From Cliona cf. orientalis (Eukaryota > Porifera > Demospongiae > Clionaida > Clionaidae), in contig OZ005704.1 of the NCBI GenBank assembly GCA_963930775.1, positions 3,596,001-3,660,000 on the forward strand: a stretch of 64,000 bases of DNA. Reading direction: 5' to 3'. Made by a program: the position numbers and the translations under genes. This document shows, one piece after another, positions 33,201 to 48,200 of the stretch (within the stretch, counting starts at the first letter, position 1; every line of letters starts with the position of its first letter). The notes below the pieces were generated by a model. It was not told the origin of the DNA, did no database searches, and saw nothing but the letters and a program-made list of their open reading frames with translations.

Positions 33201-36200
33201 GGGTGGTGATATGAGAGGGCGAGCACATACAATAAAACCCCAAAAATTTAAACTTTGAGTGATATAAAATTTAGGCCAATGAACACAGCAGAATTTATGC
33301 TAAAAGAAGAGAGCTATACCTAGAATCATTTATTGATTAGGAAGTAAGCTTTGGCACCGGAAATTTCATCCTTGATGCCGCTGTAGGTTGTTCTGGCACC
33401 AACTGCGGTCCCATAGCGCCAAATCAACACCCCTGGTGCCGTGCTTGCAGAGCCATCATGTCATTTTAAGGGGCGCAGTCTCCATTGTCATTAAATTTTT
33501 CATAGCCTCATGTCCAGGCTCTCTTACATTGTAGAAGCTGTCCCACTTCACGGACTCTCCCACCCTCAGGGTAACTGCTGGCCAGAAGCCATTCCCCTCA
33601 CTGCCATCAAAAGTTGTGGCTCAGGCCATTCTCAGTGACATTTTCCGGTGTGTTTCGAATTCATTTAACGAGAGTCAAGCACTGTTTGAAAAAATTCTAC
33701 TGCATAAATTATTAGCGTGATACATTACAATGCACAGAACGTCGAAATGTATATATTTTTTTGAAAGGCCCATATTCACAATGTCATAATTTTTAAGTAC
33801 ATGCTGTCACAGTACAGTGCGTAATAGCATGCATACAGCAGTATGCATTCCGGCCTGCAGTTTCTACAGTAGCAGTTGTATGAAAGCTCACCTGATTCTT
33901 CTGACTATTTAAATGATTGAATCGAAATGTAACCTTATCACCAAGTTGAATAATATCACCTACATAATTCAAAATATGGACATTGATATTGATATTGATA
34001 TTGAATATTGACAAACAACACACACTTGTATAGCTTAGTAGAACAGTGTGACCTTGCAGGCAGTACAAGGTATAGAGCATAGAGCACCATAAAATCTTTA
34101 ATCAATGCGACACCCTGCCACTCAGTTTCCAAAAAGCAATTTTTACCCCAATAAATGTTTGACACTCGCAACCTGCAATTATTTCTTGACATTATAGGAT
34201 TCTACAAATTTAATAGTAGTTTGTAATTTAGTACATCCTGAAATTTCTTGTACATGGCTACGTAGTCTACATAACTACGAATAGTCATTATTCAGCCAAT
34301 ATTCATGAACGCACATCCTACGTAGAAGTGTGCAAATTCAGCATCGTGGTTATGTTTGCTACTCCTCTGTGCTTGCAAATGTAAGTATGCGTTCAACCAC
34401 TCACCATGATTCAAATCTCTTGTGCCATCAATTTCTTCACTGTTAACATTACATAACCCATCCTCAACAATCAAAGATACAGTGCCACTGGAAAAGTTTA
34501 GCTTACAATGCTTTGGCTTAATGCCTTCCACTTCAAGAGCTATGTGAGCAAGAAGACACAGCAAATTTGTCTATTTTCACAAAACACAGGTATACATACT
34601 TACCTATTTCAGGATGTGACATGCTTGTTTCACAACCAATATGAGTTATACCATCCTGAAAGTCATAATATTATAATTAAATCAATGGTCAATATACTTC
34701 ATATTATATATTACATGTGTAGATACTACAAGTACTGTAATTTTGTGCTAAGCCGCTATCTTTATTTTATATTTTGTGGCAGATAAGTGTGTAATAATAT
34801 GGAAGTAATACACCCTAGGGCATACTAGGCCAAAGGGACGAGTGCTTTTATATTACACAAGTATAAAGGTAACTAAAATGGCAACAGTAGGGATAACAAG
34901 GCATTAGCTCAAGAAATAAACGCATGCTATTAATTATGAAACACTTGACCATACCCCCAGTAGCTTGTCAATATATTATATATAATGCATCTATGGCCTG
35001 ATACCAGTGCCTCAATTGCAGAGATGGAGTCTGAGATTGACTCTCGACCTCGATAGTGACAAGTTTCGATGCTTTAATCATAGGGACGACCTCAACAGCG
35101 CAGTATAGCTTTTGAACTTCAGATCGGTTGTGGGCACAGGACACTGCATGCATGATGCATGAAGCATGCTATATACAGCATTATTAAGGCTAGCTTAATT
35201 TATCTGTGGGATTATGTAAGCGAAGAGAACACGTAAAGTTCAGCCAGTGATATTTATCATAGAAGGTAATACGCTGCCTATAAAGTATTTGCTGGATGTA
35301 CTATAATTATACATACATAAGAAACTCTACAGGAAGGCTTCCTTGGAGTTGATCAAGCAATTGTTCATGATGTCACCTTAGGGTCCCCCCTTGACCTTGC
35401 CGTTGATATTATTAGCTATCTGTGTTACAACTACAGCTATCCCATTCACATATGTATTATTATCCCATGCATGCACGCATGCGCAGCAAGGGTAAAGCAA
35501 TCGACAGATTTCGAGATCTAAAGGTATCTGCAGTGAGCAACTCGTAAGCACAACGAATCCATCAAAATTGTTGAAAAATTTGCTCCATTATGCTTTGAAT
35601 GAGTTGGTAAGGCCCACGAGTGTCGCAAAACTTCGTTTTATTAGCCACGCCTATCAACTGCACCCACTTGTGCTTTCTGCTCATGTGCACAACTTTTTGT
35701 ATGTAAAGGTCGTCAAACAGTGCTACTGCTCTATGCATGCAGATGCAGATGCAGATGTAGCGTGCGGGATATGCTCTCTAGAGAGCTCTAGTTTTGTTTG
35801 AGAAGACGTTCACATTAATTCTTAAAAATCACATTGTTAAAAAATTACTGAAAGTTTAATAGTAGTTACTTTCACTTAAGTTGTGGCTCTACTGCCATGA
35901 CTCAGCTGTTGAATTGATGGCAAATAGCAAGTGTGTAACTACTGTAGTCACTCGGGCAAGCACCCACTCCTGGATAAGCGCCCATGCACGTACCTCATTT
36001 CAAGGGGTCAATGTAGCAGCTTCTATACAATCCAGGGCCATAGGAGCCGGTCAGGCTGGTCAGGCCACGGCCTGACCACTTTTCTAGCAGTGGCGTAGCC
36101 AGGGGTGGGCCTAGTAGGGCCAGGCCCGACCAACTTTGTTCTAGTAATGCTTACTACTTAACCATTGATCGTGTCAGCCCTTCAATTCTATGAGAATAGG

Positions 36201-39200
36201 GCAGAAATAATCCAGATTGTAGGCTAAAGATTGAGATTCAGCAGTGTTAATTTGGGGTGTGGTCAAACTTAGCGCTACAATTACCATACTTGTGCCTTAC
36301 CAGACTCCTAGCTCTAGCTACGCCACTGTTTTCTAGTCGATGTTTTGGTAAAGGTCATTGGTGCTACGTGCACCTTGCAAAGCAATAGCCTATTATGTGG
36401 TCATAATTGCTCTATCAATGATGGGCCTGACCACTCAAAGTTGCTTCCTATAGCTATAGCCCTCCTATGTGGGCCAAAATTGCAATCTATGTTTAAGCAC
36501 CCATGGGCAAGTTCTCTTCGGTATGCAAGTTTCCTTGGGCGCTTAATTGCCATAATATATGGGAGTATGGATAGCCTGGGCACTTACATGGGAGTGGGCA
36601 CTTGCCTGGGACACTATGGCATACATGTATACATACACAAAACTACTATGACACCACTATCAATAACGTTGGACCAAACAATACCAAATCATGGGTTGCA
36701 AGAATTTCATATTTTGCTATGCATGATCATTCTCAACAGTGGTAGATAATACTAGATATAAAATCAAGAAAATTTTAAGAGAAACTCAAAGAAAATGCAT
36801 ACCTGCAGATAATAGAGCACAACACCAGAAGCTGATGTTCCGTCAATTGTCAATAAGTGGGGCTTCTCAGAGGCTAAAGTCATTTTGATGCCTTCCGTGT
36901 GCAATGCCAGATTTTGTTTCTAATTCACAGAAAAAAGTACCATACAATAATAATGATTGTGCAAACTAAACCCTCAGTGCAAGTGGTTAGAGAGATGAAA
37001 TGATGAACACAAGCAAGAAATTGTGAACACATTAAGCATACATGAACTGAATATGCAGATACTCTGGTGGAGAGTTAGGCTAATTTTGTTCTTCACATTA
37101 CTGATCAAATATTAATAACGCCAGGACTATTGTGGTTGCTAAATCATTGTCATGATCTACTAGGTCCAGGGTTCATCATCAAATGGTGACGTGGACACAC
37201 TAGCTACCGATGCCTTGGGTACAGTAGCTATGGTGCTATTGTGATATCACTATAGTCAAGAAATGCACAGCAAAGTTTATAGAGCATAAACAATGCCAAA
37301 ATTATGGCCAGACTGAGAGCTCCAATTTATGTGCTGCTGTAACTGGCTACATATCTGCTATCCTGTAATAGTGTTACACGACTCAGTGACTCACAAACCA
37401 AGGAAATAATGTTACAACTACGATGGCAATAAAACCCTGATATAGCTGATGCCAGGGCTTGCCGTCGCATGTGCACGACAGTTACCAGTACAAGCCAACT
37501 GATTTCCCGCTGCACTCCCGAGTTTAAACTAACAGATTTCTATAAAAATTTAATGGCTACCACATGTATCTATTGATAGCAAAAGAAGCAGCTAAATTTA
37601 GCCAACTACTTAACGATAAATTAAAAGTGCACTCGAGCTCTTTGCTCTTAGGCCACACAGCTAGTTCTATTGCAAATCCTATGGTTGAGTTTATCTCACT
37701 TCTAATGCTAAATTTCAAATAGTAATAATAATATTATGCCCATTGCAGTACAAATAAAACCTTTCCCTAAATGTTATATAAGTGAGATCATGAATTCATG
37801 TGAAATGCAACTTGCACTCAAGCATTTGCAAAACATAATAATGAAAAAGTAAAGGAGTACTATGAGATTTAAGTGAGCTTTGGAAAGCCTGAGCAAAACC
37901 ATAGCTGGACCGGTAAAAGCAAACTGCGAGCAGATATGTTTCCAAACAGAGAGCACTAGCCAATATGGAACTTTGGCTAGACGTGAGCAAGATCGAGCCT
38001 ACACTGCCAAATGTAAGGAGAGCTTGAAAGGCCAATTGAGAACAAAATTGATACAGTTAAAATTTTCACATTGAGCATTAAATATTATGACACCTGTGGT
38101 GTTCATTTCACCAATATACATGCAAGTATGTACATACTTCAATCACTGTCTGAATATCCTTCCATTTCCCTGCCCACGTTCTTGTCAGTTCAGCAATCTG
38201 TATGTGTATAATAATTATGCCATATACCCGGTACATGTAAAAGCAACTAGACCATGATCATGAAAAAAAACAACAACTTAAAGTAAGAGCGCCTAGCTAA
38301 TAATATATTATGTCAGGCAAATTCTATCAAAGAGCTCAATCTAGAGCAAACCCCAACATTGATGAAGGTTCTATCCCGGTCAATATCCTCTATACCAGTA
38401 CTTTGTGTATGTGCCATATACTTCAAGAGTACACTGTGTACAGAAAATTAACTTTGAAGTGAAGGCTTAATCGTTGTCATTTTCGATACCTTGACAGAAT
38501 TGACAACTCGCTAAGATATGAGATCGGGTAACTTTTCTGTCCACAATCACAACGTTGATAACATAACCGATTACTTCACCCCTTGAATGCACGTTGTATA
38601 AAATAAAGTTTCTTGAAAAAGAGTATTATGGTGATGTACATGCATGTATGTTGCATACAATATTATCCCCACTGTCTTGTTCGTTAACCTTTTGTTCTAT
38701 CATCCCGACCTACTTAATATGCAATTTCAGTTACTTTTTTAATACATTAATTATCCATATCATGAATCATGTACACTGTATATACTTACTTGTTCCTCCT
38801 TCTTGTGAATATCTTCTGATAAGAGAGCTTTAGCACCACCCTGTTCAGTGTCACTCTAGACCAGCATAGTGATATGATATCAAGTTACGATACCGCCTCC
38901 CTCAAAATAAATGGTGGTCTCGTTTAGAAGCTGGGGTTCACCAGTGTCTCGATAAGGGTCTCAAATAGAGGCGGGGTGCCTCCGAGGGGGTGTGACACCT
39001 ATCGCGCTGGGCATTAGCTGGGGGTGTAATCTTAATAGTCGCACTTGTGACTGCATGCACGAACGAGAGCAGATGTTCTGCAGCTGTTTCTGTAAGCTTT
39101 GTCAACCTAATGGCCCAGAAACGAAAGGATTCCTGCAAGGTAAAGGCTATAGAGGAGGCAGAAACTCAATCTATAGAGGCTGCTGTATTACCGATACGGT

Positions 39201-42200
39201 GCTGCATGTGCCACGTGGCCAGGAGTCAGCACGGTACTGCATAAATAAACGCCAGTCTCGTTTTGAAGCTGGATTTTGAGATCCAGGAAGGAAATAGAAG
39301 CCCGGGCTTATACCATATTTATTCGAATAGAAGCGCACCCCGATTAGTAGCCACCCTCGAATAGTAGCCGCACGCATGCGCGAACACAAATAAGTGGGCA
39401 TGGCCATGATCACAAGCCATAGTTCGAGGCAAAAACATGGCAGAAAACATCCTTGGCTTGGTTCTGCTGTTTATTTATTGATCATCTATCTTGAATATTC
39501 GAAAATCAGTCCTGAAAATCGAGGTCTATTGTGTCAAAAGGTGTCACTCCAAATTAATAAAAGGTGCCCTTGAATAAGAGCTGCCCTCGATTAGTAGCCG
39601 CACTCCAGCAAGGCTGAAATTAATAGCAGCTGCGGCTAGTATTCGAATAAATATGGTACATGTATATGGTGCATATCACCATCATGCAAAACCCTCAGCA
39701 TGTGGCAATAGCTAGTTACACGTTGCAAATTAGCAAGCTAAGCCAACAATACTGCTGTTAACAGGCTAGGGATATAATGCTAGAATGATCACAAGAATAC
39801 ATACAAAGATTGCATACAATTACGTAACGATACCATAAAAAATGTATATTATGCCAGATCAGCAGATCTAGTACAAGTATATGCACAAAGGCAAAAGTAT
39901 ATTTAACAGCCTGCAGTGATGAGTCAGTCGAGCTATAAGAACTGTTGCTATACCTATACACTTACTATAGTCTTCTTGAAATGAAGCGATTGTGGTCTCT
40001 TTTATCCATCTACAACTTATCAAGATTCAAAGAAGGCAGTGGTAATCAGTGAATTTTACCACAGCTTTTTAACAATCGATCTACACAATATCTTAAAAAT
40101 TCCACAAAAAGACTATAATGACGCCATATTTTTGAATGTATAAAGCATGTAGCAGCTAGTTTGGTAACAGACATACACAAAACAACTATCGTATCCCTCA
40201 TGCATGCATGTGCCGAGGGTGACAAATATATATATGCATAATATATACATTGCTAGTGATAAACTCACTAAATTAGAGGCTGTTATAATTGCTTTTAATC
40301 TCTGAATTTCAGCCTTCAATTCACGAATTAGCCGGACATTTGGATCCTGCAAGTATGTACACAGTATTACTTTAGTTTGGCAGCTTAAGCCAGTGTCTGT
40401 TAATTTACACATCATAAACTGGTTTTATATGTAATAGTTATATAAATCACGGGCGCGAGGGATGTATGGCATTTATTGCACCGAAGCACGAGGGCGCAAA
40501 GCACCCGAGGGTTGAGGGCAATAAATGCCATGCATCCCGAGTGTGCGTGGTATAACTAGTTTATATCCCGTGGGCATAGCTACCATAGATACGCATAGAA
40601 CACTGAAAAGGCAAAGCTATCTTACTCAAAACGGACACACAAAGCCGCTCTCTGAATCCAGTTCTCAAACGTCAATCGAACGTCTCGTGATCGAGGGGTG
40701 TGGTCAAATCCACACAGCTTGCTACAGCCATCCGACTCTTGACAACGAACTACCCTCGTTAGCGTGACCTGCAACGTCGAGCTCAGAAGCCAAGAAACGA
40801 AGCTTGAGCTGTTGACTACCCTAAAAACAAGGCTACGTACCTACGCAGTAAGCTTACCTGGATATGCGTACACTGTGTTGACTCGTGATCGATCGATCGA
40901 TTGACGACTCCGCCCATCTCTTCGAACTGGTGATCTCCCGCTACCTTTCCCGCCATACGTTCCATTTAGTCTCGCGAGACACTCCATTGATAGTTTTACT
41001 TTTGTTGCTACCAACATGATTATTGTTCAAGGCCTGCAGTATTTAATATTGCACAGTAAATCTACCTGAGGCTACTCATATTATTGCACAGTTACCAGTG
41101 CAATATGGCACATAGCAACAACATAGCAATGGGATATAAACATGTGGTTGCTTCCACTAATTATTAATATATACTTAATATTATGAGTAACAATGCAAAA
41201 GGCAATGAACGAGTGGTATTTCCGAGGTATCGTCGTTCTACTATGGCAATAAGGTATTTATCGTATATTTAAGAAACCTATTGTGTACTGGAGCTTTAGT
41301 AGTTCGAGCGGTAAAGCTAAGAAGGGACCGTGCTTTAAGTTTGGCGATGGCCGCCAACATTTCAGGCACCGAAGACTAAGGCGTATAGCTAAGTAAGGTA
41401 AGGGCAGCGGCACCGTGGCTCATTTATCTAACTCAGGCAACAAAAATGACTGATAGCAGCAACTCACTTTCTTCTATGGCGCTCAACGTTCAACCATTGT
41501 TCAACGTTTCAACACTATATGGCGATCATGTGACGAACACGACTGATACGGATTTTGCACGTGACGAACACGACTGATATGGGAAATTATCATACGTGTT
41601 TCCACCCACGCGTTTCCCATATGTTTGTATTACGGGTCAAAGTTCAATATACGATAAACATTTTTTATATTGCAATGGTAACCTGGTATTCACTCGAGGT
41701 AGGCACTCCTCGATCATTAAGATATAATACAGAAGTGGGAATATAAGGAAGGCCCCTTATCATCAAGATAGAATATGCACGTACCTCATTGACAACAGGC
41801 TTATTGACAATATTCTTTGCTCTACTGGCATATCGAAGTGTACTCAGAGTTTCACCAAAACTAACTTCCGCAGGTGAAATGGCTACAAAATTAAAGAATA
41901 ATGTGTACACGTAGGTAGTGTCAGTATAGGATAGGATCTGAAGGGAATTAAGAGAATGATCATTATATGTATGCTATCAGCTTGAAAGATGGAAACCACA
42001 TGTACATAATATTATATATACATGTATTCTACACCAGCCATCGTCACCTACAAATATGTTACAATTTATTAAGCCCCTACTTGCAACCATGATAGTTCTT
42101 GAGTTTCCTCCAAGGCTATCCTTCAGTAGCCAGGTGAGTACGGAGTCACGGTAGGGAATAAATGCCTTCTTCTGCTTATTTGAACGAGATGACATCTCAG

Positions 42201-45200
42201 CTGCATTAAAAATGTATTGAAGTGAAGAATTATGTATGTGTACACATCTGTCACACAGAAATTGATATTATACTAATTAGATGTGACAGGAGCTGAGAAA
42301 AGGGACCACTTCGTGCTAAATGCGGTTTTGTCACCATTCCAAGGATCCAAAGAGACCCAGGTTTCTGACTGGGTTTATTAGCAGTATGGGTCTTCTACCT
42401 CACAGATGCAGTGTTAAAAGCTACATATACAGCAATCCTCCTGTCCCAAGTGGTGAGCCACCAAAGCAAGGCTCAAAATGGTGATTTTCGTTTCAAATGC
42501 GATCGATACACTTGCTTGGCTCACACAGGAAGTGGGCAGGGTTCAGATTTCCTAGTGGATGATGGAATAATATTTATGCCAGGTTTCAAGTTCCCGAGAT
42601 ATAAAATGAAAATTCAGGAATAGTGCGAAATGGTCCCTATTCTCAGATGCTATCACAAATATTGTAGATCTACATGTAAAACATTATGTAGAAATTTTCT
42701 TCACCAGGAGAATTTTTTTGCCAATTTCACCACCTGCTCTCATTGGTGAAAATTTTATCATGCTAATTTTTCCCATGTTAAAACACTGTGTAGAGTATAT
42801 GGCGACTTTTACTGGTCTATGGAAAGTTTTTCTATCAAGTATTTCTGTAATATGTAGCTGGGCTTGGCGAAATTTTTATCCAGCAAAAATTTTCATGTAT
42901 ATGGTAGTAAATAATAATAATGCAGTATCATAATGAAACGGTAGTCTGGCGAGCTAGCCCCTCCTCTCTTCTTGCACGCGCGAAGGAGGAAGGGTCTAGC
43001 AAAGGTCACTGTTGATTACTAGTGAGATTCTGACTAGTGGTCAGCATAAACTAATTACAAAATTCCAGTGTGGTTTGTGTGCATGTGCGCTTATGTAAAC
43101 TGTTGGTGCACTGTGTGCACACTGCACATTAGTCTGGCGAGCTAGCCCCTCCTAGCTCGCCAGACTAAATGAAACGGTGGCATCATCCTACGTGTGTCAG
43201 CCTAACAACACTTATACTATATGCAGGTTACATATTTCATTTACACAGTGATCTTACACGTAGCTGTGTGGTTGCAGTGTACTGCTCAGAACTACTCCAC
43301 CAAGAGACTACCCTACAATATACTATTCATAGGCTTGTGGCCATAAGTATTTCATGAAATTGTGTACTTCTACAGCACGCATTAGTTTGGTATATGTATC
43401 TGCTACAAGTACACAATGATAGAGCATATTGGTCACATGATAGCACCAGATTGCATACAACAAATGCAGTCTTAATGGATACTTCAACTTCCAGCCAATC
43501 AACTCAGCTGTGCTAATTGGATTTGCCATCACTGCCCCGTGCCATGCACAAGGTGTAAAGCAATCGGTTTGTACGTCTGTTGTTGTTGTTGTTGTTGTCC
43601 TTGTTGGTACGAAAATCGCCAGATCTTGCATTCTAGGTGTCTGTGCGTGCCATGCTATAGGCACAACCGATCGGTGGCTATCGGTGAAAAACTGGTTTGT
43701 ACGCGCTTCGAATTGCTCAAAAAGGTTTACTAGCACTATAAGTCGTGCATTTTCTGTTTAGCCTGCCGGTGGTCTATCAACCACACCCACTCTATTGGCA
43801 TGAGCTGATGCGACTGCGCATGCTCAGAGTTGGAAATTAGGGTCATCAAGTCATAAAACAGCTCTGGAGAAGAGTGTTGCAATACGCTACAGAGTGCACG
43901 GGGTATGTGCTCTATAGATCTAGAGCTCTAATTTGAGAATTGACTGACTCAATTGATCTATAGCTGCTGCATTCTATTTATAGCTAGCCCATTTCACGTA
44001 CATGTAGTATTATAGCCACACCCTCATACTTAGATTAAGGGATATGGCTTGCACACACGTGTATTAGATTCACAATGTAGTGTGCATGAAAGCCTTGCAG
44101 TTACGTGTAACTTAATTCTTACCTAGAGCAGATATCACATTTCCAAGGCATGCTAAGGACCGATTGATATTACCACCTTCCTTCAGTCTGATACCTTCAG
44201 CTCCCGTGGCACTGGCACGTTCACTGCATGTTCAGAAAATTATATGATATCACAAGCATCCACTTACAGATGAGGATTCATGTTTGGATACATCCCTCTA
44301 CAGGGTCCACATTCACCGATCTCATGTAGGCATCCCTGGTGTGCCGTATCCTTGCAAAGAGGGCCCACTACGGAATATCGGTTTGCCCCCTACTTTGGGC
44401 TTAATTTCCTGCCATTGCCAAGGTGTAAAGTTTACTGTAAAAATATGTGCCCATAATATATTATGTAGCTGCATGCTCTGAAACATGCATGCGCAACTAT
44501 TAAGTGGCATGGCTAGCTGTGCACAATCATTCTTTTATGCTGAAATGGGTGTAAGACCAACTAGGCTATATAATACATGACATTGTAGTTCTGCGGCTGT
44601 TTGGTAGGTTAATTTCGATCCTATCATGATCATTTGAAACGCAGTCCTCATAAACTAGCCATTTGAGGTATGATTGCTGTCAACGGCACCGTGAAATTGG
44701 CCCAATATTAATAATAGCTGGCTGCCTCAGTTAGTAACCATACATGTACTTGCAGTACTTGAGCATGCAAGATTGAAATCAATATGAACATTGATCATGC
44801 AGGTAATTTACCTGGGCGCTCTTTCGCATCAATTGCGACAGTGATACTTCAAATATTGCAAGATGCACCACGCATGGTCATTTTTGGTACATATAATATT
44901 ATGGTACATTGATATTATTATACTGGTATCTGATCGAGATACGCCATAGATCACTCTATACATTGTAGTTACCTGAACAGCCAAAAATAATTATTAGATC
45001 ATAGTTGTAAGAAATACTGCAATCTGATTGGTCATTAATTAGCAGGTATCTATATGTGACTACAAGTCTGACAGAATCCCTACAAGATTAGATAGCTAGA
45101 ATACCTACAACTTTGTATACTTGGGCTATTACAGTGTTCTACTACATGATCTAAATTTGTTAAACACTTACTGTTTAGGAGGTGCTACATGATCTAGAAG

Positions 45201-48200
45201 ACCTCAGGGCTCCGTAGAACCCTCGCTTCGCTCGGGATTCTACATAGAGCCTTTCAATCTTCTGATCACAATGTGTAACTAATATTTAAAATAGTCATTT
45301 GGTATTAAAATTAATAGAAAGTAAATAAATTCAGCTGATGGCTTAATTGTTCTGGTATAAATAGAATGGATCTGAAAAAACGAAGGTGGTGACATTCTCT
45401 CTGGCAGCTGCTCCCTCTGCTACTGCAAGGTTTGAGAAAATTACATGACATATGTTTCCTAAGATATTGGCCACATATACTAGTTAGACACTATTTAAGA
45501 GGTTTCTACATGTATGTGATTTAGAAGACTGAAGGACTCCATATAGAATCCCGAGTGAAGTGAGGGTTCAATGAGAGCCCTGAGGTGTTCTACATGTAAA
45601 TCACATAGAAACTGACTAAACAGTGTCTAATAAGTTTAGATCATATAACGTACAGCTTTGTATTCCGTCTACACGTAGACCCCAAAATTTAATTTCTGCT
45701 GACGTCAGCAAAAATGTGCTGAGTGTGCACAGCACATTCAGGGTCACTGTATGCTGGCCCTCGATCATACAGCCAAGTGAAAGTGTCCAGATAAGCTGTT
45801 TAGAGGCTTTGCGGTCAGAGGAAGGATGGATTGATCAGGCTTCAAGGAGGCAAATGCACACAAATGAAGGTAAGTGTCTGGGCCAACTTGAATTTTGTAC
45901 GATTTTGGGGTGGCGGTTTTTACGCCACGCCGGTGTGTTAAGAATATTGATAAGTTTGAAATGAACGTATACTTTTCTCTAGAAGTTTTCTCTATTATAC
46001 AGATGGCCGTTTAAAATCTTCAAAAACTTAGGTGAAATATGGACCGTTTGTGTACGATTGCCTTAATTACCTACCCTTCAAATCCAAGAAAACAAACTAT
46101 ATCTATCCATAAAACAGTATCTCTGTTATGATATCAATTGGACTTACAGTTTTTTTCATGATGGCAGCTTTTGTATAGCTATTATTTGATTTTTTGTTTC
46201 GTTTTTGCCAACTTGAATTTTTGGGGTGGGCCACGCCCCTAGTTCCGGCGCTCCGTATACCTTCATTCCCACGAGTTCTTCAAGAAAAACGAGTGTTGAA
46301 GGCTAACTCTGCCTATAGTCAGCTGGTAAATAGCGTACAAATTTTTGATAAAACTGGACTTTGTGGCCATTTTTTGGCGGGAAGGTGTTTCTTCCCGGTA
46401 AAACAATTATTGACTGTACAAAGATTGCATCTCATTGGTCCCTGCCTACAAGTGCATGTTGATGACGTAAAATGTGCGTGGGCGTGCAGTTGGAATTAAA
46501 ATTGGCCAAATCCCGGGGTCTTCGCGTAAACTGATTGCTAGAGCCAGAGGGCAAAACTTGTAGGTGACTATGAGAAGCTTGTAGGTGACTATGAGATATA
46601 GATACCTGTCAGTAGCCAATCAAATTGCAGTATTTGTTACAGCTATGATCTAAATATTAGTTAGACACTGTTTAGGAGGTTTCTATGTGATTTAGAAGAC
46701 TGAAGGACTCTATATAGAATCCCTAGCGAAGCAAGGGTTCTATGAGAGCCCTGAGGTCTAAATATCATTTGGCTAACCCCACCTATTAAATTTAGACTAT
46801 AATTATGGAGACCGAGTTATGCACTCCCTGTATGCTATTATGATGTAATGTGGCAGCATGTGCTCGCACAGTTGCCCAACATCAAACATTCAGTGGTAAT
46901 GTTGTATGTATGGCATGCGGTGGTGCATGCACATGCACATAGAAAAAGACCCTAGCTGTTGCCTTGTTATAATTAATTAAGCTAGGCTAGGGCTAGGGTG
47001 CACCTTGTTGGTTTATTCCCCTTATCAGCACAAATGAACCATCATGCACAGCTAGTGATTGTAATCACACCCAGCTAATACTTGTGTGCTAGCTCCAGGG
47101 CAGCTACATATGGGCGTGTATTAGGGTAAATTTTAGACCTTCACAGAAAATTGGACCCTACCTCTTTCTACTGCCCCACTGAATTTGCTGAATTATGTAC
47201 CAATGCGCATTTTTTTTACTGTCAATGAACCATACCATAACTGTACTAAGTAGGCAGTCTTGTCAGAGAACTTGCCCAAGATGCCTAGATGTTTAGATCT
47301 GACGATTTTTGTGTGAATATCAATCACAAACAACAGAACTGATTAATTTACCCACACACAGTAATTAATAAAATGCAATGTATGATAATGAAATAATAGT
47401 GGATATGTTCAGGAAATAAGTAGACAGAGATTAACTATGCATGCGCAAAATTAGTTTAATAACAGCCCATACCTTCCAGCCAAATCTACCAAGTTGATTC
47501 TACTGACAGTTTCACAAGGTACATCTGATGAAAATGCTGCCTGTAGGATTTTTTTTTTGGAACTCATAAGACATGTTATAGACACTAATAAACAAACCTG
47601 AGTAAACATTATTGAGAAAATGGCATGTGAGCGACTGCTGACATCATTCATGCTGGTGGATGCAGTTGCCCTATAAGTACAGCGTAATATGAACACAATA
47701 TGAGTTATGTGCACATGATCCATGATCATTGTATTCTATACAAGATGGTGTAGCAATGTGTGGACAAATTTGGATACAACAAACAATACGAACTACAATG
47801 AATCTAAATCTACATGTACTCACATAAACACTATAATATAATTATAACAGGACATACAGGGAGAGGGTTGAGGAGAGAGAGAGAGGGATGTAAGGAGGGA
47901 GAGGAGAGAGAAAGAGAGGAAGTAACTAGCTATAAGATACCAATTAACCAATACCTAAATGTATGTACATACTAAACTTAGTAGCTGCAGTGGTATGTCA
48001 TGGTAGTAATTAATCGCAAAACTACAGGTGTATGCAACTTGGCTTTCCAACCAATGGGGTATTGTTACTCGTGTTGATGAAATCAGTGTAGGGTGAGCCT
48101 TTGTGAAAGTCAAAAGATTTCTTTATATAATATTTCAAAGCGACATTTTTATCCATGAATTTTATATTATTATAACAAGTGGACCACACACTAAGCAGAA

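Noticed and set aside
35881-36749. Frames around the hAT-like MITE
   Set aside because: Short, partly formed by repeat sequence, with no similarity I can name.
43510-43761. Val- or Cys-rich small frames
   Set aside because: Translation of the (TTG)n core of a dispersed repeat; the inverted copy at 14540-14758 shows the same.
45623-46499. Two 101-113-codon + frames in a KIF16B intron
   Set aside because: They lie in a repeat cluster and show no recognisable sequence.
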